Below are positions 27,991 through 38,983 of a stretch of DNA of 64,000 nt, piece after piece. Numbering within the stretch: position 1 is the first letter of the stretch; every line of letters starts with the position of its first letter. The stretch lies in NCBI GenBank assembly GCA_965644315.1, contig CBFFRQ010000057.1, positions 434,001-498,000 on the forward strand, in the 5' to 3' direction. The notes below the pieces were generated by a model, which was given only the letters and a program-made list of their open reading frames with translations, made no database searches and was not told where the DNA came from. Position numbers and translations under genes: made by a program. The DNA comes from Caecitellus pseudoparvulus (lineage: Eukaryota; Bigyra: Bicosoecida).

Positions 27991-30900
27991 ATGCCGCATG
28001 ATGAGAGGCTCATCGACTACTTTGCAGTTGTCCGGGTTTCACAGGGTGTGTGCAGCTGGCGCCGCTCGTCCAAAGGAGGCAAGCAAGCACGCAGTACGCC
28101 CGTGCTTTGCGCAGGTGCCGATGGGGCTCACTGGACTCATCTCGATCGTTTTCCGTTGCACGATCACCCTGATTCCCCTTTCAATCCAGACCAGCTGCCT
28201 GTACGAGCGGCAGCCGCCCTGCGTTTCAGTGCCGTTTCGCACCCCTCCCCGTGGCCACCCTGTTGCAGATGTGCATGCAACGGGCATGGGAAGGCGGTCA
28301 GAGCTGTGGGGCAGATATGGACTTTTATTCCGTAGCTTTCACTGATGCCGCCTATGTGACGACCTTCGCAGCATGTTTGCGGTTCAGCGACAATACAAGC
28401 GCTTCGGATGAGGCTTGGCAGCGACGCTTCCCTGCCTTGCTGGCCAGCGGCGAAGGCTCGCAGGCGCCACCTCCTTCAGACGCGTGTGACTCGCAGGACG
28501 AGGCGTCCACGGTGTGCATCATCTTCTCGCACTGGCCCTTGTTCGAGGTGTTCCACTCGCTGCTGCTGCAACTGCACCAGCTATACGTGCGGCCAACGGG
28601 CCACTGGCGGCACAGGTGGCTGGCTGAAGCCGGGCTGGCGGGCGGCTTGCCGCAGCACACAGCCATGAAGAGCGCCATCCCAATGGAGTCCCTGGTGCGG
28701 GCCGTGGCTGGCCTCCGGGCGCCGCAGCCCGGGCAGCTGCTGGCACTGTCGCTGCCCTGTGGCGAGGTGCCCGCAGCCAGGGACCAGCTGGCGTGGCCGA
28801 CGATGGATGACAGCGCCTTCGCCACACTCTTCGGCTGCCTCCGCCCAGCTCACGTCGCGCGCGTGCTGGCCAGCTTGCTGCTGGAGTGGCCTGTGCTCCT
28901 GCACAGTGCCAGCCAGTGGCGCCTGCAGGCTGCCTGCAGCGCGGTGTGTGCGCTCCTGGCGCCGCTGCAGTGGGAGTCGGTGGTGGTGCCTGTGCTGCCC
29001 CTGGAGTTGGTGGACATGATTGAGGCCCCTGTGCCTCACTTGGTGGGAGTCCTCACGCCCCACATGCACCTGCCAGCCGTGCAGGATGCGGCAGTGGAGG
29101 GCGGCTGCGTCGTCGTGTCCCTGGACACGGACCGCCTGGACGGACCAGGGGGGCGCTGGGGCGACAGCATGACCGACTCCCGGTCCGAAGCCACGTCTCT
29201 GACGGAGGCGGTGCGCATGGCGGGCGGGGGGCTTGAGCAGGACTCCCCGCGGGATGTGTTGTTCGGGGGAGGGGGGGTGATGTCCCCCCCCACGCCTGGG
29301 GCGCCGGGGCTGGACGTGGTGGGGGATGTCGCCGGCCGCGTGCCGTGCCTGCCCCCACCACTGCACTGCTCCTTGGTGGCGGCCCTGGCGGAGGTGGCCC
29401 CCGCCCCCCACCACGTAGTGGTGGTGGACGCACAGCCCTTCGCCAAGGCGGGGCTGCTCACAGAGACACTGCTCAGCGCGCCGGGCATGCAGGGGCCGCC
29501 CCACACGCTGACTGTCGGGCCGGCCTTCACCCAGTGTGGCGGCGCAGCGCCCCCTGCTCTGGGCAGTATGCTGTGCGTTGTGGAGGAGGAGGGGCATGGG
29601 AGCGGGGACGGGGGGACGTCAGTGGCCAGCTCGGCGGCCCGCCTGCCCATGCCGCCCACCCCGGGCCCACCGGTGGACGAGGGGGACGGGGATGACCACT
29701 GGCGAGACCTGTTCACCATCGCCACGCCCAGTGCCCCGGCACCCCTGCCGCCCAGTGCCGCGGCGCCCACACCCGCCGCCGCCACAGGGCAGGCAGAGGC
29801 CAGCCACACGACGGAGTTGCTGCTGGCCTTGCGACAGGAGCACGGCATGGGCCCAGTGTGGGCCAGGCAGGGGGGGGCGCCCTGGGCTGTGTACGTGCCG
29901 TGGGGGCACCCCGTCACCCAGCTCGGCGTGGAAGTGATGCATGCCACCCTGCACCAGCAGCGCCTCGCCGCCCTGCAGGAGCAGACAGAGCCCCCTCTGC
30001 CGGCGAAAGTGCCAGCGCCCCAGCCGGCCGCCGGCAGTCCCTCTCGACAGCGCTCCAATGCCGAGAGTGGCGGGGAGCTGCAGTTGCCAGGCGGGGTGGG
30101 CGCCCTGGGCGAGGCGCCCCGCGGCGTGCTGGGCGGCGCCACGTCCGCCTTCTCCGGCTGGGTGCGCAGTGCGCGAGCCATCGTCATGGAGGGCGTGCTG
30201 CAACTGCTGGCAACCGCGCCGGACTACTTGAGGCAGGTGCCCCGCGAAGCGGCACACTCGCCGCCCCCCGCCACCGGGTACGTGGACCTGACGGGGGGCA
30301 CTTGGTTTGACCGCCTGGCCTTCGCACAGGCAGCCCCGGCGCTGTGGCGGCCCTTCCTGCTGGGCCTCACACAAGGCCAGATCTTCACAAACTTCATCGG
30401 GCACCTGGCTGCCCTGCCGCCGGCGGCCACCGCCGCCGTGTCGGCCGCATCCTTGGGACACCCAGCCCCCTCTGGCCAGGACATGTGGCCTGCCAACTAC
30501 ACACCCTCCCGCACAGACGAGGCGTGCTGCATGTACCTGCACGTCAACGCGTTGTGGACAGCGGCGCAGGGGGGCATGGGGGGTGGCGCGGGGGCCCCCC
30601 CCTCCTTGCCCCTCCCCGCCCGCACCCAGCGCCGCCTGTGGCCTACCTTTCGCCGCGCCCAGGCTCAAGGGGACACGGCCGATGGGCAGGAGGGCGAGGC
30701 GGAGCAGCCGCGTGGGCGGCCGTGGGAGGCGCAGGCGGGGCCAGGTCGCGCGTACGCGGCGGGGTCCAGACCAGCCGTCACCGCCGCTGTGCTGCTGGGC
30801 GTGGCTACGTGCCCCACGCTGCCGCGGCAGCGGCCGCCAGCGCCACCCGTGACAGAGGGCTCAGGCGGCGCCCTGCATGTGCCTGGTATGCAGTGTGTGG

Positions 30901-32951
30901 CAGTGCCGCTGCTTGGCTGTGGGGGGGTGCTGCCCACCCCCCTGCACGTGCATGACGCACCCCCCCTCACGCCAGCCAGGGCGGCGCAGGGTGCGTGGCT
31001 GGGGTGCCTGCGCAAGGCAGTGACACAGCCCGCCGCGCAGTGGTATGTGGTGGGGGATGCTGCCATGGCCTCCGCAGACGTGCCTGCCTTGCCTCAGTTG
31101 CCGCCGCCCCAGCTGGCCCTGCCCTCTGCGAACTGCAGAGCCCGCCTGCCGAGGTGGGACCCGACGCTGCTGCTGGCGCCAGGGCCACAACCAGAGGGGG
31201 TGGCGCTGCCGCCTGTCCAGCTGCAGCACCTGCGCTCTGGCGCGGCTGTGCCGGATCGGGCGCTGAGGGGCAGCGCTGAGGCGCCTGCGGCCGTGGCTGG
31301 GGGCGGTGCCGCCGGCGCGCCCCTCACGCCGACACAGTCCCCGCCGCCCACAGCGCCCTCCACGCCGCCCCCCACTGCCCCTGCCGCCGTGGCCAAGGAG
31401 CTCAACGCTCTGCTCGCCACGGGCAAGCTCCGCCGCGTGAGCATGCGCCTGTCCCAGGCCAAGGCGGCCTGGGCTTCCAGCGAGGAGCAGGGGGGTGCGC
31501 AGGGGGTGGGCAGGGAAGACAGCAGCCCCCGCCAGCGCGCAGCCACGATCCATGCCACCCCCAGCCCCACACGCAGGCAAGGCAGCCACCGCCGGTCGGT
31601 CAGCGGCTCTGGCACGCTGCCTGTCGTCGGCCGGGCAACACCCACCTCGCCACGCGGGGCGGCCCCCACCCCAGACGCTGTGCAGAGCCGGCCCCGCTCA
31701 GGCAGCGACACCCTCCTGCCCGTGGTCGAGCAGGGCGTCGCAGGAGAGGGGTCGGGCGCCCTTGTGCAGGCCCTCATGCAGCAGTTGGCGTCTGCCCGCA
31801 GCGCCAGTGGCCCTCTGCTGGCTCAGCTGGGCATGGCGCGGTCGCGTGCCGCCTCCACCCTGGCCGCCCTCGCAGACACCCAGGCGCGCATGCGGACGGC
31901 ACAGGCAGAGGCGCGCACCGCGTCACGCCACGCCGCCGAGTCCAAGGCACAGGTGTCGGCGCTGGTGCTGCGCCTGCACGAGGCGCGGGATGACGTGGCC
32001 ATCCTGCGCGCGCAGGTGCAGGCGCTGGAGGAGGAGGTGGCAGATGCTGCCCTGGCAGGCCGTGGAGTGGGGGCCGCCGACACTGCGCCAGAGTTCAAGG
32101 GCACCCTGGGCGTCACTGCCCCCGCCCCGCCGCCGCCCAGCCCCAGTGACGCCTCCCTACACTCGTACATCCAGGAGCTGCAGGTGCAGCTGCAGGAGGA
32201 GCGGCAGCTGCGCGAAGCCCTGCTGCGGGATGTGCAGCGCACCGCCGGCGTGACGCAGCGTGAGGTGCCCGCCCACGTGCACGCGGTGCAAGACCTGCAC
32301 GCCAAGCTGAAGGCCATGGCGGGGGCCGTCGCGGAGAAGGCGGTGTTGCTGCACACCGCCTACGGCCACATGCTACCGCGGCAGCCCCTGCGCCAGGACA
32401 GGCAGCTGCTGCAGGCCCTCTTGCAGCAGGAGCAGGGCGGCGGGCGGGAGCAGCCAGAGGGGCAGCGCCAGGCGGCGGAGGGGGCCGCCTTCGCAGCTGC
32501 CGTGGCGCGGAACCTGCGCAGCGTGCTGCCAGCGCCGCGGGCCGGCGCCCCCCGTGCGTGGCAGGGGGCGCACGTCGTGGCGGCGCTGCGGGCCGACGTG
32601 GCCATGCTGGCGCACGGGCTGCTGCACCTGTCCCAACTGCTGGAGGGCGTGGAGGGCGCTGCCCGCGGCGCGCCCCTCAGCCAGACGCTGCCCTCCCCCA
32701 AGGCGCGCCGGACGTCGCCCCCCACCCGGCGCCTGGACACCACCCCCTCCCCCTCCCGGACACCTGCCGTGCCCCTGAGCATGACGGCCCCCGCCTCCCC
32801 CAAGCACAGCCCGCCGTCCGGGCGTGTGGCGGGGGTGGTGCACCGCGTTGCTGAGCGCGTGCAGGCGGGGCAGAGAGCGCCAGCCGGGGCTCGCCGGCGC
32901 CTGCACAGTGAGCGCCAGGCGCTGCAAGACCTGCTGCAGGGGACGCAGTGA
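27991..32951 (+). CDS. DENN-domain Rab guanine-nucleotide exchange factor
   Basis: Three exons (27991-28045, 28115-28200, 28269-32951) give about 1,607 residues. The short first exons supply the uDENN start (RLIDYFAVV, then LDRFP and DHPDSPF) and the 68-nt second intron ends at GTTGCAG before MCMQRAW. cDENN spans about residues 188-335 (LLLEWPVLLHS, VVPVLPLELVDMIEAPVPH). dDENN is displaced to about 726 (FDRLAFAQ, QGQIFTNFIG) by a long low-complexity insert. A C-terminal Ala/Arg/Glu-rich coiled coil covers about 1215-1375 and a Pro/Ser-rich tail follows. DENN proteins activate Rab GTPases on membranes; the target Rab is unknown. The first intron (69 nt) is in frame and stop-free, so splicing there is inferred. 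The stop lies 27 bp from the convergent neighbour. Confidence 0.85.
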
Positions 32952-32978
32952 ATGCATTGTCGTCGCTGCCGCCGGCGC

Positions 32979-34708
32979 TCAGTGCGTGGGCGCGCCCAGC
33001 AAGGATGTGCCAGGCCGCGCCGTGTGGCCGAAGCCACCCCCTCCCGCCCGGGCCTGCAGCGCTGCGAACTGGCTCGCATTGCGGGCGTACAGGGGGTTGT
33101 GCTGGCTGGGCAAGGGGGCCACGGGGACCGGCGCAGGTGGCGCAGCTGCCGGCGACGGCTCTGCCGTGGCTGGTGCAGCCGCCGGCGCCGGCTGCTTCAA
33201 GTACTCGCCCAGGTCTGCCAGGCTGACCACCCGGGCGGCGGGGCTAGCCCGCATCTCCCGCGGGGTGTGGTCGGCCCGGAAGCCCAGCCACATCTCCCCC
33301 TGGTCCATGGCGGGGTCTGCTGGCAGACCCGCGTTGTTCTTGGTACTCGTCTGGCTGGCAGTGGGGTCCCGGAACAGCGAGCTGAGCCGCTGTTCCTGCG
33401 CCGCCGCCTCCGGCGTCACTGCCGGCGCCGCCACCTGCCCCTCCTCCCCCGGCAGGGCCAGCGGCCGAGGCGGCACATACACCTGCAGCGGCACCATGAG
33501 GGCAGCTTCCCCTGCAGCTGCCTTCTCCAGCTTGGCCTCGCCCAGCCCCCCCTCGGCGCGGCGCAGGGCTGTGAAGTTGGCGTGGCTGCCGTCCCCCGTG
33601 CGCAGGTCGCTGAGGTCCCCCGACTTCTCCCGCGTGACGGCCTCGGGCGGCAGCCGCGCGTCGAACAGGCGCACGTCCGTCAGGCCCGTCCCTGCGCTGA
33701 GGTCCTTGCGGTCCTTGCTGGACTTGTCGCCCTTGCCGTCGCCCCACTTCACGAAGTACGTCTTGGCTTTGGCCTCCCCGCCCCCGCCGCCGCCGCTGCC
33801 ACTGCCCTTGCGCACGAGGATGCCCTTCACTGGCGCCGCGGCGGCTGCCGCAGAGGGCCGGGGGCGCGAGGACGCTGCCTGGCTCGCAGCGGCGTCTGAC
33901 GCAGCGGCCGCTGCCGCCGCCTCAGGCACGCGTGGCAGGGCGTTCCCCCCACTGCCGCTGCCGGGGGTGGAGGGCGGCGCAGGGGCAGGGGCAGGTGGTT
34001 CCGCTGGTGCTGGCGCGCTGGCCCCTGCGAAGCCTGACGCCAGCTTGCCGAAGCCTGCGAAGGCGCCCGCTGCCGAGGCGGAGGAGGCAGCGTCCCCCCC
34101 CGACGTGCGCGGCACCGACCGGCGGGCGTCACTGCCACTGGCGGCGCCTGGCGCGGGGCGCTTGCGCTTGCGGTCCTTGCGTGCCGTCACGAAGTCCTTC
34201 AGCTGCTCCTCCACCTGGCGAGCCAGCGGCGCTGCCGCCGCGTCGCCCTCCTTGCCCAGCTGGCGCATGCGCTTGCCCAGCTTGCTGGCCTTGGTCACCT
34301 GGAACAGCTCCTCGTTGTCGAAGTTCCGGGCAGCGTACACGCGCGTGAGCACCTGCAGGGCAGCCGGGTGGGCATGGTGAGCACTGCACGGCAAGACGCC
34401 GAGCCTGGCGCTGTGGCAAGCTCCCTCACCTTCAGCGCGGCTGGGTAGGCGTCCGTGTAGCGACTGGAGTGCAGCAGGGGCATGAGGCTGGCCAGGCCGT
34501 CCTTCACCATGAACCGCAGTACATCTTGGTCCCGGGCGCCAGCCAGTGTGCGCACGGCCCCACGGGCATCCTGCGAGGGGACGCACAGCGTTGTGCTGGC
34601 ATGACCACAGCGGAAATAGGAGCCACGCCCCCCACTCACATCTTTCCCCTTTTTCAAAGCCGCAATCACAGCCGACCTGCTGAAGGCAGCAGAACCTTCG
34701 GCTGCCAT
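32979..34708 (-). CDS. PNUTS-like protein with TFIIS N-terminal domain
   Basis: Three exons (34708-34640, 34570-34430, 34352-32979) encode 527 residues. The N-terminal 130 residues form a TFIIS-N/LEDGF-type helical bundle, with VLTRVYAARNFDNEELFQVT and KLGKRMRQL, followed by a basic KDRKRKRP stretch. Downstream YFVKWGD resembles the RVxF-type PP1-docking segment, and VPPRPLALPGEEG with a following EAAAQEQRL resembles a conserved PNUTS (PPP1R10) block. PNUTS targets protein phosphatase 1 to RNA polymerase II in transcription termination. The middle is Ala/Pro/Gly-rich and probably disordered. The two introns are 69 and 77 nt; the first is stop-free. Another TFIIS-N protein is the alternative call. 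Confidence 0.62.
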
Positions 34709-35341
34709 CTCTCTGTGCAGCTGCCTGCAGGCACAAAGGCTGGGCCCAGAAGCAAGCGCGAGGGCGCCGCCGAGCGAGCTGCGGTATTTGAGCCCACTCG
34801 GTGCGCAGACAGCCCCACTGCACACACAAGCGTCCAGAGAGCTGAAGGCCGCACAGGAACGCAGGCAGGGTGCAAGCACAATGTTGAGTTGCCTGCCACG
34901 CTGCTGATCACACCGATTGGCCCGGAGTGTGTTGTGCAGGGGTGGAGCAAGTGCGGCGCAGACTTGTGGCTCCTGCGCAGGAGCCACGCCGCGTGTGTGG
35001 GCGTGCCGCACGGCAGCGCTCGACCACGGCATGGGTGGGGGGGGTGAAGGGCGCCTTCAAGCAGCCGCTGCATTGGGGGTGGAGCGTTCGGGGTGCCCTC
35101 ACCGTCCAGCTAAGCTGGAGCGGGTGGGGACAGCCACCGAAGGCACACCCTAAACCTGACCAGGTTTCGCGGTCAACCCATCACAATCACATGCCACCCA
35201 AACCTGAGGGTGGCCAACAGCAAGGCAGGCCGACGCCTGCAGCCAAGACTGGGCAGCCAAAGGCCGTACAGCCTGGGCGTGCAGGCGCCAGCTCAGGCCG
35301 ACGGGACGGGAGCCCTGCCCCGTCGGCCCCTGCACACCAGC
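34709..35341. other. Intergenic region holding a perfect palindrome
   Basis: This is the promoter side of the PNUTS-like gene and the 3' side of MAF1, both on the minus strand. Overlapping open frames lack domain content or splice support. The region holds a perfect 22-bp palindrome at 34966-34987; nothing else stands out. Confidence 0.5.
34966..34987. repeat. Perfect 22-bp palindrome
   Basis: GTGGCTCCTGC is followed directly by its exact reverse complement, with no spacer. It lies about 260 bp upstream of the PNUTS-like start codon. A dimeric transcription-factor site is one possible reading. Confidence 0.75.
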
Positions 35342-36243
35342 TCACTCTGCATCTTCGTCGTCTCCTTCCATGTCCCACGTGGCGTCCTCGCCGTCCTGGC
35401 TCGGCGGCAACAGCAAGGCTGCAGCTTTTGAAGCGATGGACGTGGAAGCCAGGGACGCCTCTGCCTCCTCCGAGCTGGTGAGGTCCTGGGGGGCTGACGG
35501 AGCAGAGGGCGAGCAGGAGCAGGTGAAGTGCACAATCTCCTTGCGGCTACGGTTGACGAAGAAGTAATTGAAGCTCCACCTGCGCAGGCGGCGGGGTGAC
35601 GCACGGGTGCGGAAAGTGGTGGCGTTTCTCGACAACGGCACGCGACGTACAAGTTCGGCGCGCCGCCGTCCTCCTCGGGCTGGTCGCCCACGAAGGTGAA
35701 GATGTCACACTCCTTCAAGCCCACAGCCCTGTCAATGCTGCTCCACAGCGTCGTGAGCAGGCTCGCGCCGTCCACATCAGCCAGCCTTGCGTTCACTGCC
35801 TGTGCCACGTCCATGAGGCTGCCCGCGCGGACAAAGTCCGCGGGGGACACGCCGCTGTGCAAGGAAGCGGCGGCAGCGAGGGACGTGAGGGGGGCCTTGT
35901 CCACACCTGCATGGCCTGCGCGGCTTGGGCTCGCGCCAGGCACGCACTCAAAGGTGAGATCAGGCGAAGCAGAGTTCAAGGTGGTGATGAGATTCGCCAG
36001 CAACTTTCGAGACGCCTGCAGGTGCATGTCTCCCAGGGCCGAGTAAGTCAGCTCAGGGGAGTCAGGCTGTTCCTCCAGGTGCCTCAGAATGCGATCCTCG
36101 ATCTCGCGTGCACTGTGGCGGCTGCGACGGGCCATCTTGCCAGCCAAGTACTTGTCAATGCGGCACACTCGCGAAACGCCATTCTGGCGGCCTGAAATCA
36201 CAGCCGCCAGAAGGCCCAACGCGGGTACCTCAATGTATTTCAT
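35342..36243 (-). CDS. MAF1: MAF1, repressor of RNA polymerase III
   Basis: Two exons (36243-35651 and 35579-35342) joined across a 71-nt intron encode 276 residues. The protein opens with MKYIEVPALGLL, the conserved MAF1 start, followed by RVCRIDKYLAGKMA (Maf1 box A region). The later blocks LKECDIFTF and, rebuilt across the splice junction, NLWSFNYFFVNRSRKEIVHF are family hallmarks. MAF1 binds polymerase III and TFIIIB and shuts off tRNA and 5S synthesis under stress; TORC1 or PKA phosphorylation normally controls it. Ser/Thr-rich stretches between the boxes could serve that role. The C-terminus is acidic (GDDEDAE), as in fungal and animal homologues. The intron carries the GAAACGCC word discussed in the findings. 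Confidence 0.93.
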
Positions 36244-36561
36244 GCTTGGTGGGCTAGGTTTGTTTGGTCATCAATGGAGTAAGGGCCGTCCGGGGGAAGG
36301 TCCAAGCAATGGGCAGAAAGGCTCGGCTGAAACGCCGGCTTACTGCCGCTGCATGCTGGGGGAGCTGCCGGGGCACACGCACCGGCTGTAGGCACCACGT
36401 TGCAACGCACGCCACTCATTGGCAGTGCGAGGTCCTTCGTAAATTACATCGCCGCCAGTTTGCAGACTGCGCAACGCACGCCACGCCGAGGGGGTGGTGA
36501 GGGGGGGGTCGTGCAAAGGCGTGGCAACGCCATGCGCTGAGAAACGCGCTGGTGCGCTGGG
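36244..36561. other. Intergenic region
   Basis: This 318-bp stretch is the MAF1 promoter and the 3' flank of the EF-hand gene. A GAAACGCC word is present on the plus strand at 36329-36336. No gene is supported. Confidence 0.45.
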
Positions 36562-38305
36562 TCAATCATCCACGTCAGTCCAGCGCAGAAGGAGGGGCTG
36601 CTCCGGCGCCAAGACGCCGCGCTCCAGCTTCACAGGCGGCTCCGCACTTGCAGCGAAGGAGACAGGCGCATAGTGGTGCGTCGGCGCCTTGCCGGAGTGA
36701 ATCACGACGATGTTCCCAGACAGCTCCTCCTCCAGCTCCGATGCGTACGTGCGCAGGGCCAAGCCGAAGCCGCTCGTGCCGCCAGCCTTGCCGCCTTGCC
36801 GCTCCGTCGTGTAGCCCTTGTTGGCGTGCTGGGTGGCGGAGGCCGCCGCGGCGGCACCAGTCGTGATTTCAATGCGCCCTTTCGTGGCTCCGCGCTGCAG
36901 CACCCGCCGGTTGGCCTGCACACGACTCGCCCGCCCCTCGCTGGGCTGCCGGCTGGGCGCCTCTGCGAACTTGATGCGGGACCGAGGCGCCCCTGCTTCG
37001 CCACCTGCCTCGGCAGCTGGCTGTGGAGCAGGCGCTGGCGCTGCCGGGGCAGGCGCAGCGTCGCCCGGCCCTCCAGCTGCAGGCTGCTCAGGCGCCGGCG
37101 CAACGCTGGCACTCTTGCGCCTGCTGGCAGAGGGCGCTTCGCCGCCCAGCAGTCGCATGCCGTGCATGGTGCTCATGGCCTCAGCGCCATCTGGGATGTC
37201 GGCTGCCGCTGGCAGGGCCGTGGTGTAGTTCACAACGTGCGTGCGGCGAGGGGGCAGCAGCCCCGCCATTTCCAGCACCACGGCCACGAACTCAGCGCTG
37301 ACGATGCCCTCCACGTCGTGCTCCAGCGGCACGCGGGTCAGTGGGATCTTCGATATGCCATCAATCAGCTCTGCGTGAAGGGGGTGGCGGGGGGGGGAGG
37401 AACAGTGCCTGTGCCGAGCAGTGCAGCGCCAGGCTGCGCACCGCCACCGCACCTGTCAGCGAAATGCGCCCGTCTTGGTCCACGTCAATGAGGCGCTGCA
37501 GAGCAGCCGCCTCGGCAGTGCTCACAGATGAGCCCTTCAGGTCCGCCAGCATGTCCTTGATTTCGCCAGGCTCAATGTACCCTGACCGGTCAGCGTCGGC
37601 ACGGTTGAAGGCGCGAGTCAACTCCAGCCGGGCTTGGGGCGGCACCTCCTGCAGCGCAGCAGCCACGCGAGTCAGCACCTTGCCCATGAGCACTTGTGCA
37701 AAGGGGGGCAAGTCGCTGCGCCCCGCGAACACCGCTGCAGACTGCGTCCGCGATGTGTCCTCCCCTGCCCGGCCGCTGATGTCCGCGCCGCGTGCCGAGG
37801 CAGCTGCCTCCTGCTCCTGCCACGTCACGCCCCGCGCAGCCACCTTCAGCACGCGCAGCAGCACTTCGTTCGCTTGGATGCGCTCTGCTCGAGACAACCT
37901 CAGCTTGCGCACGTACACCTGGGCGGGGCGAGGGCAGTGCCGCGGTGCGCTGCTCGCCGTCGCCGCGACGCTCCCCGGACAACTCACCTCAGTGCCGCTC
38001 TTCATCAGGCGCTTGAACCAGCGGCGGCCAGGGAGCAGCTCCAAGCCCCCAGTGGACATGAAGGCAACGTACAGCTTGTGGCGGTGCTCCAGAACCATGG
38101 CCACGTGCGAGAACTGCTGCATGTGGTGCAGCTCTGCTGAGAAGTACCTGCCCGATGTGGCAGAGAAGATGGTGCGGGCGATGTTCACATTCATCGCAGC
38201 GTCCCCGTCCACTCGCACTGCCTGCCGCAAGAGCAAGATGTCTCCGTTTTCCAATTCCGTCACCTGCACTGGCTTCGCCGCCGGCTTGCTGTCGCTGGCG
38301 CCCAT
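36562..38305 (-). CDS. Permuted papain-fold (YiiX/C92-like) protein with inserted EF-hands
   Basis: Three exons (38305-37988, 37918-37453, 37370-36562) encode 530 residues. The N-terminus carries LENGDILLLR and FSHVAMVLEH, the start and histidine block of the permuted NlpC/P60-papain fold. Two EF-hands follow: DADRSGYIEPGE, and DVDQDGRISLTE rebuilt exactly across the 82-nt intron. The block that normally carries the nucleophile (CSEFVA-type) then reads VSAEFVAVVLEMAGLL, with Ser (AGC, 37299-37297) at the Cys position. The calcium-binding pair thus sits inside the catalytic fold and the enzyme looks inactive or altered. A second residue, Gly2 after Met1 (MGASDSK), could be N-myristoylated. The C-terminal 250 residues are Ala/Pro-rich. 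Its start is head-to-head with the cyclase gene. Confidence 0.75.
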
Positions 38306-38983
38306 TGTGTGTGTGTAACGTGCTGCTCGGGCTCAGCTGCGCTTGCCTTCCTGCAGGAGTGTAGGGGTCAATGAAGACCAAAAAGTACGACACACTAGCA
38401 CCACCCAGTGCTAAGTCCGCCTCAGGCAGGGAACTCGCGGCAGGCTTCCCTCAGACGGCGCAGCGCTGGACTGAGCGATTGGATCTGAGTGCAACGCGCA
38501 TGAAACGCTGGCTCCGAACTGCACCCTGCTTGGAAGGAGCAGCGACACGAGTCACAGGAAGTAAAGCAGCCAAGAAGTTTCAGCGAGGGGAACTTTCATT
38601 CGAGGGCGTTTTTGTGTTGCCTTTCATAGTGATGCGTCGTGAGGAGGGACCAAATCCACGTGCCAAGTTCCCGCTCCAATCTGATGGATATGAAAATCTC
38701 GAGAGCGCGGGAATCTTTCGCGGAGGGCTCGGCCAGGTGAGTCCTATACCAACGAACATTTTCCTTCACACGGCTGACGACCAGGCTAAGCCGCACACGA
38801 TGCTGCCTGTCGTTCTTTCTGGCCGAGCACGCACTCTTTCACCTTTCGCAACGCAGGAGAGTGGCCAGCAGCGCACAATTTCCGCAGGTCTGCAAGTCAC
38901 CTGGCGAGACGGGCCGTTGCCCTTTAACTGCCTCATCCCGCGGTGACAGGGAAGTGGGGTTTGTGGCCAGCTTCCTTCATCTC
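38306..38983. promoter_or_regulatory. Divergent promoter region and possible 5' exon of the cyclase
   Basis: The interval lies between two divergently transcribed genes. On the plus strand a 122-codon frame from an ATG at 38371 ends at a strong donor (CAG|GTGAGT, 38737). It would join in phase to an acceptor TTTCCGCAG at 38887 that reads into the cyclase. This would add an N-terminal extension of no recognised domain, so it is noted as an alternative only. Confidence 0.4.

Noticed and set aside
27495-28013. A 172-codon minus-strand frame across the tRNA
   Set aside because: It runs through the tRNA gene and its terminator and has no domain content.
29036-30187. Minus-strand frames of over 300 codons opposite the DENN gene
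   Set aside because: Low-complexity Pro/Ser/Arg/Gly composition and no motifs, mirroring the DENN linker.
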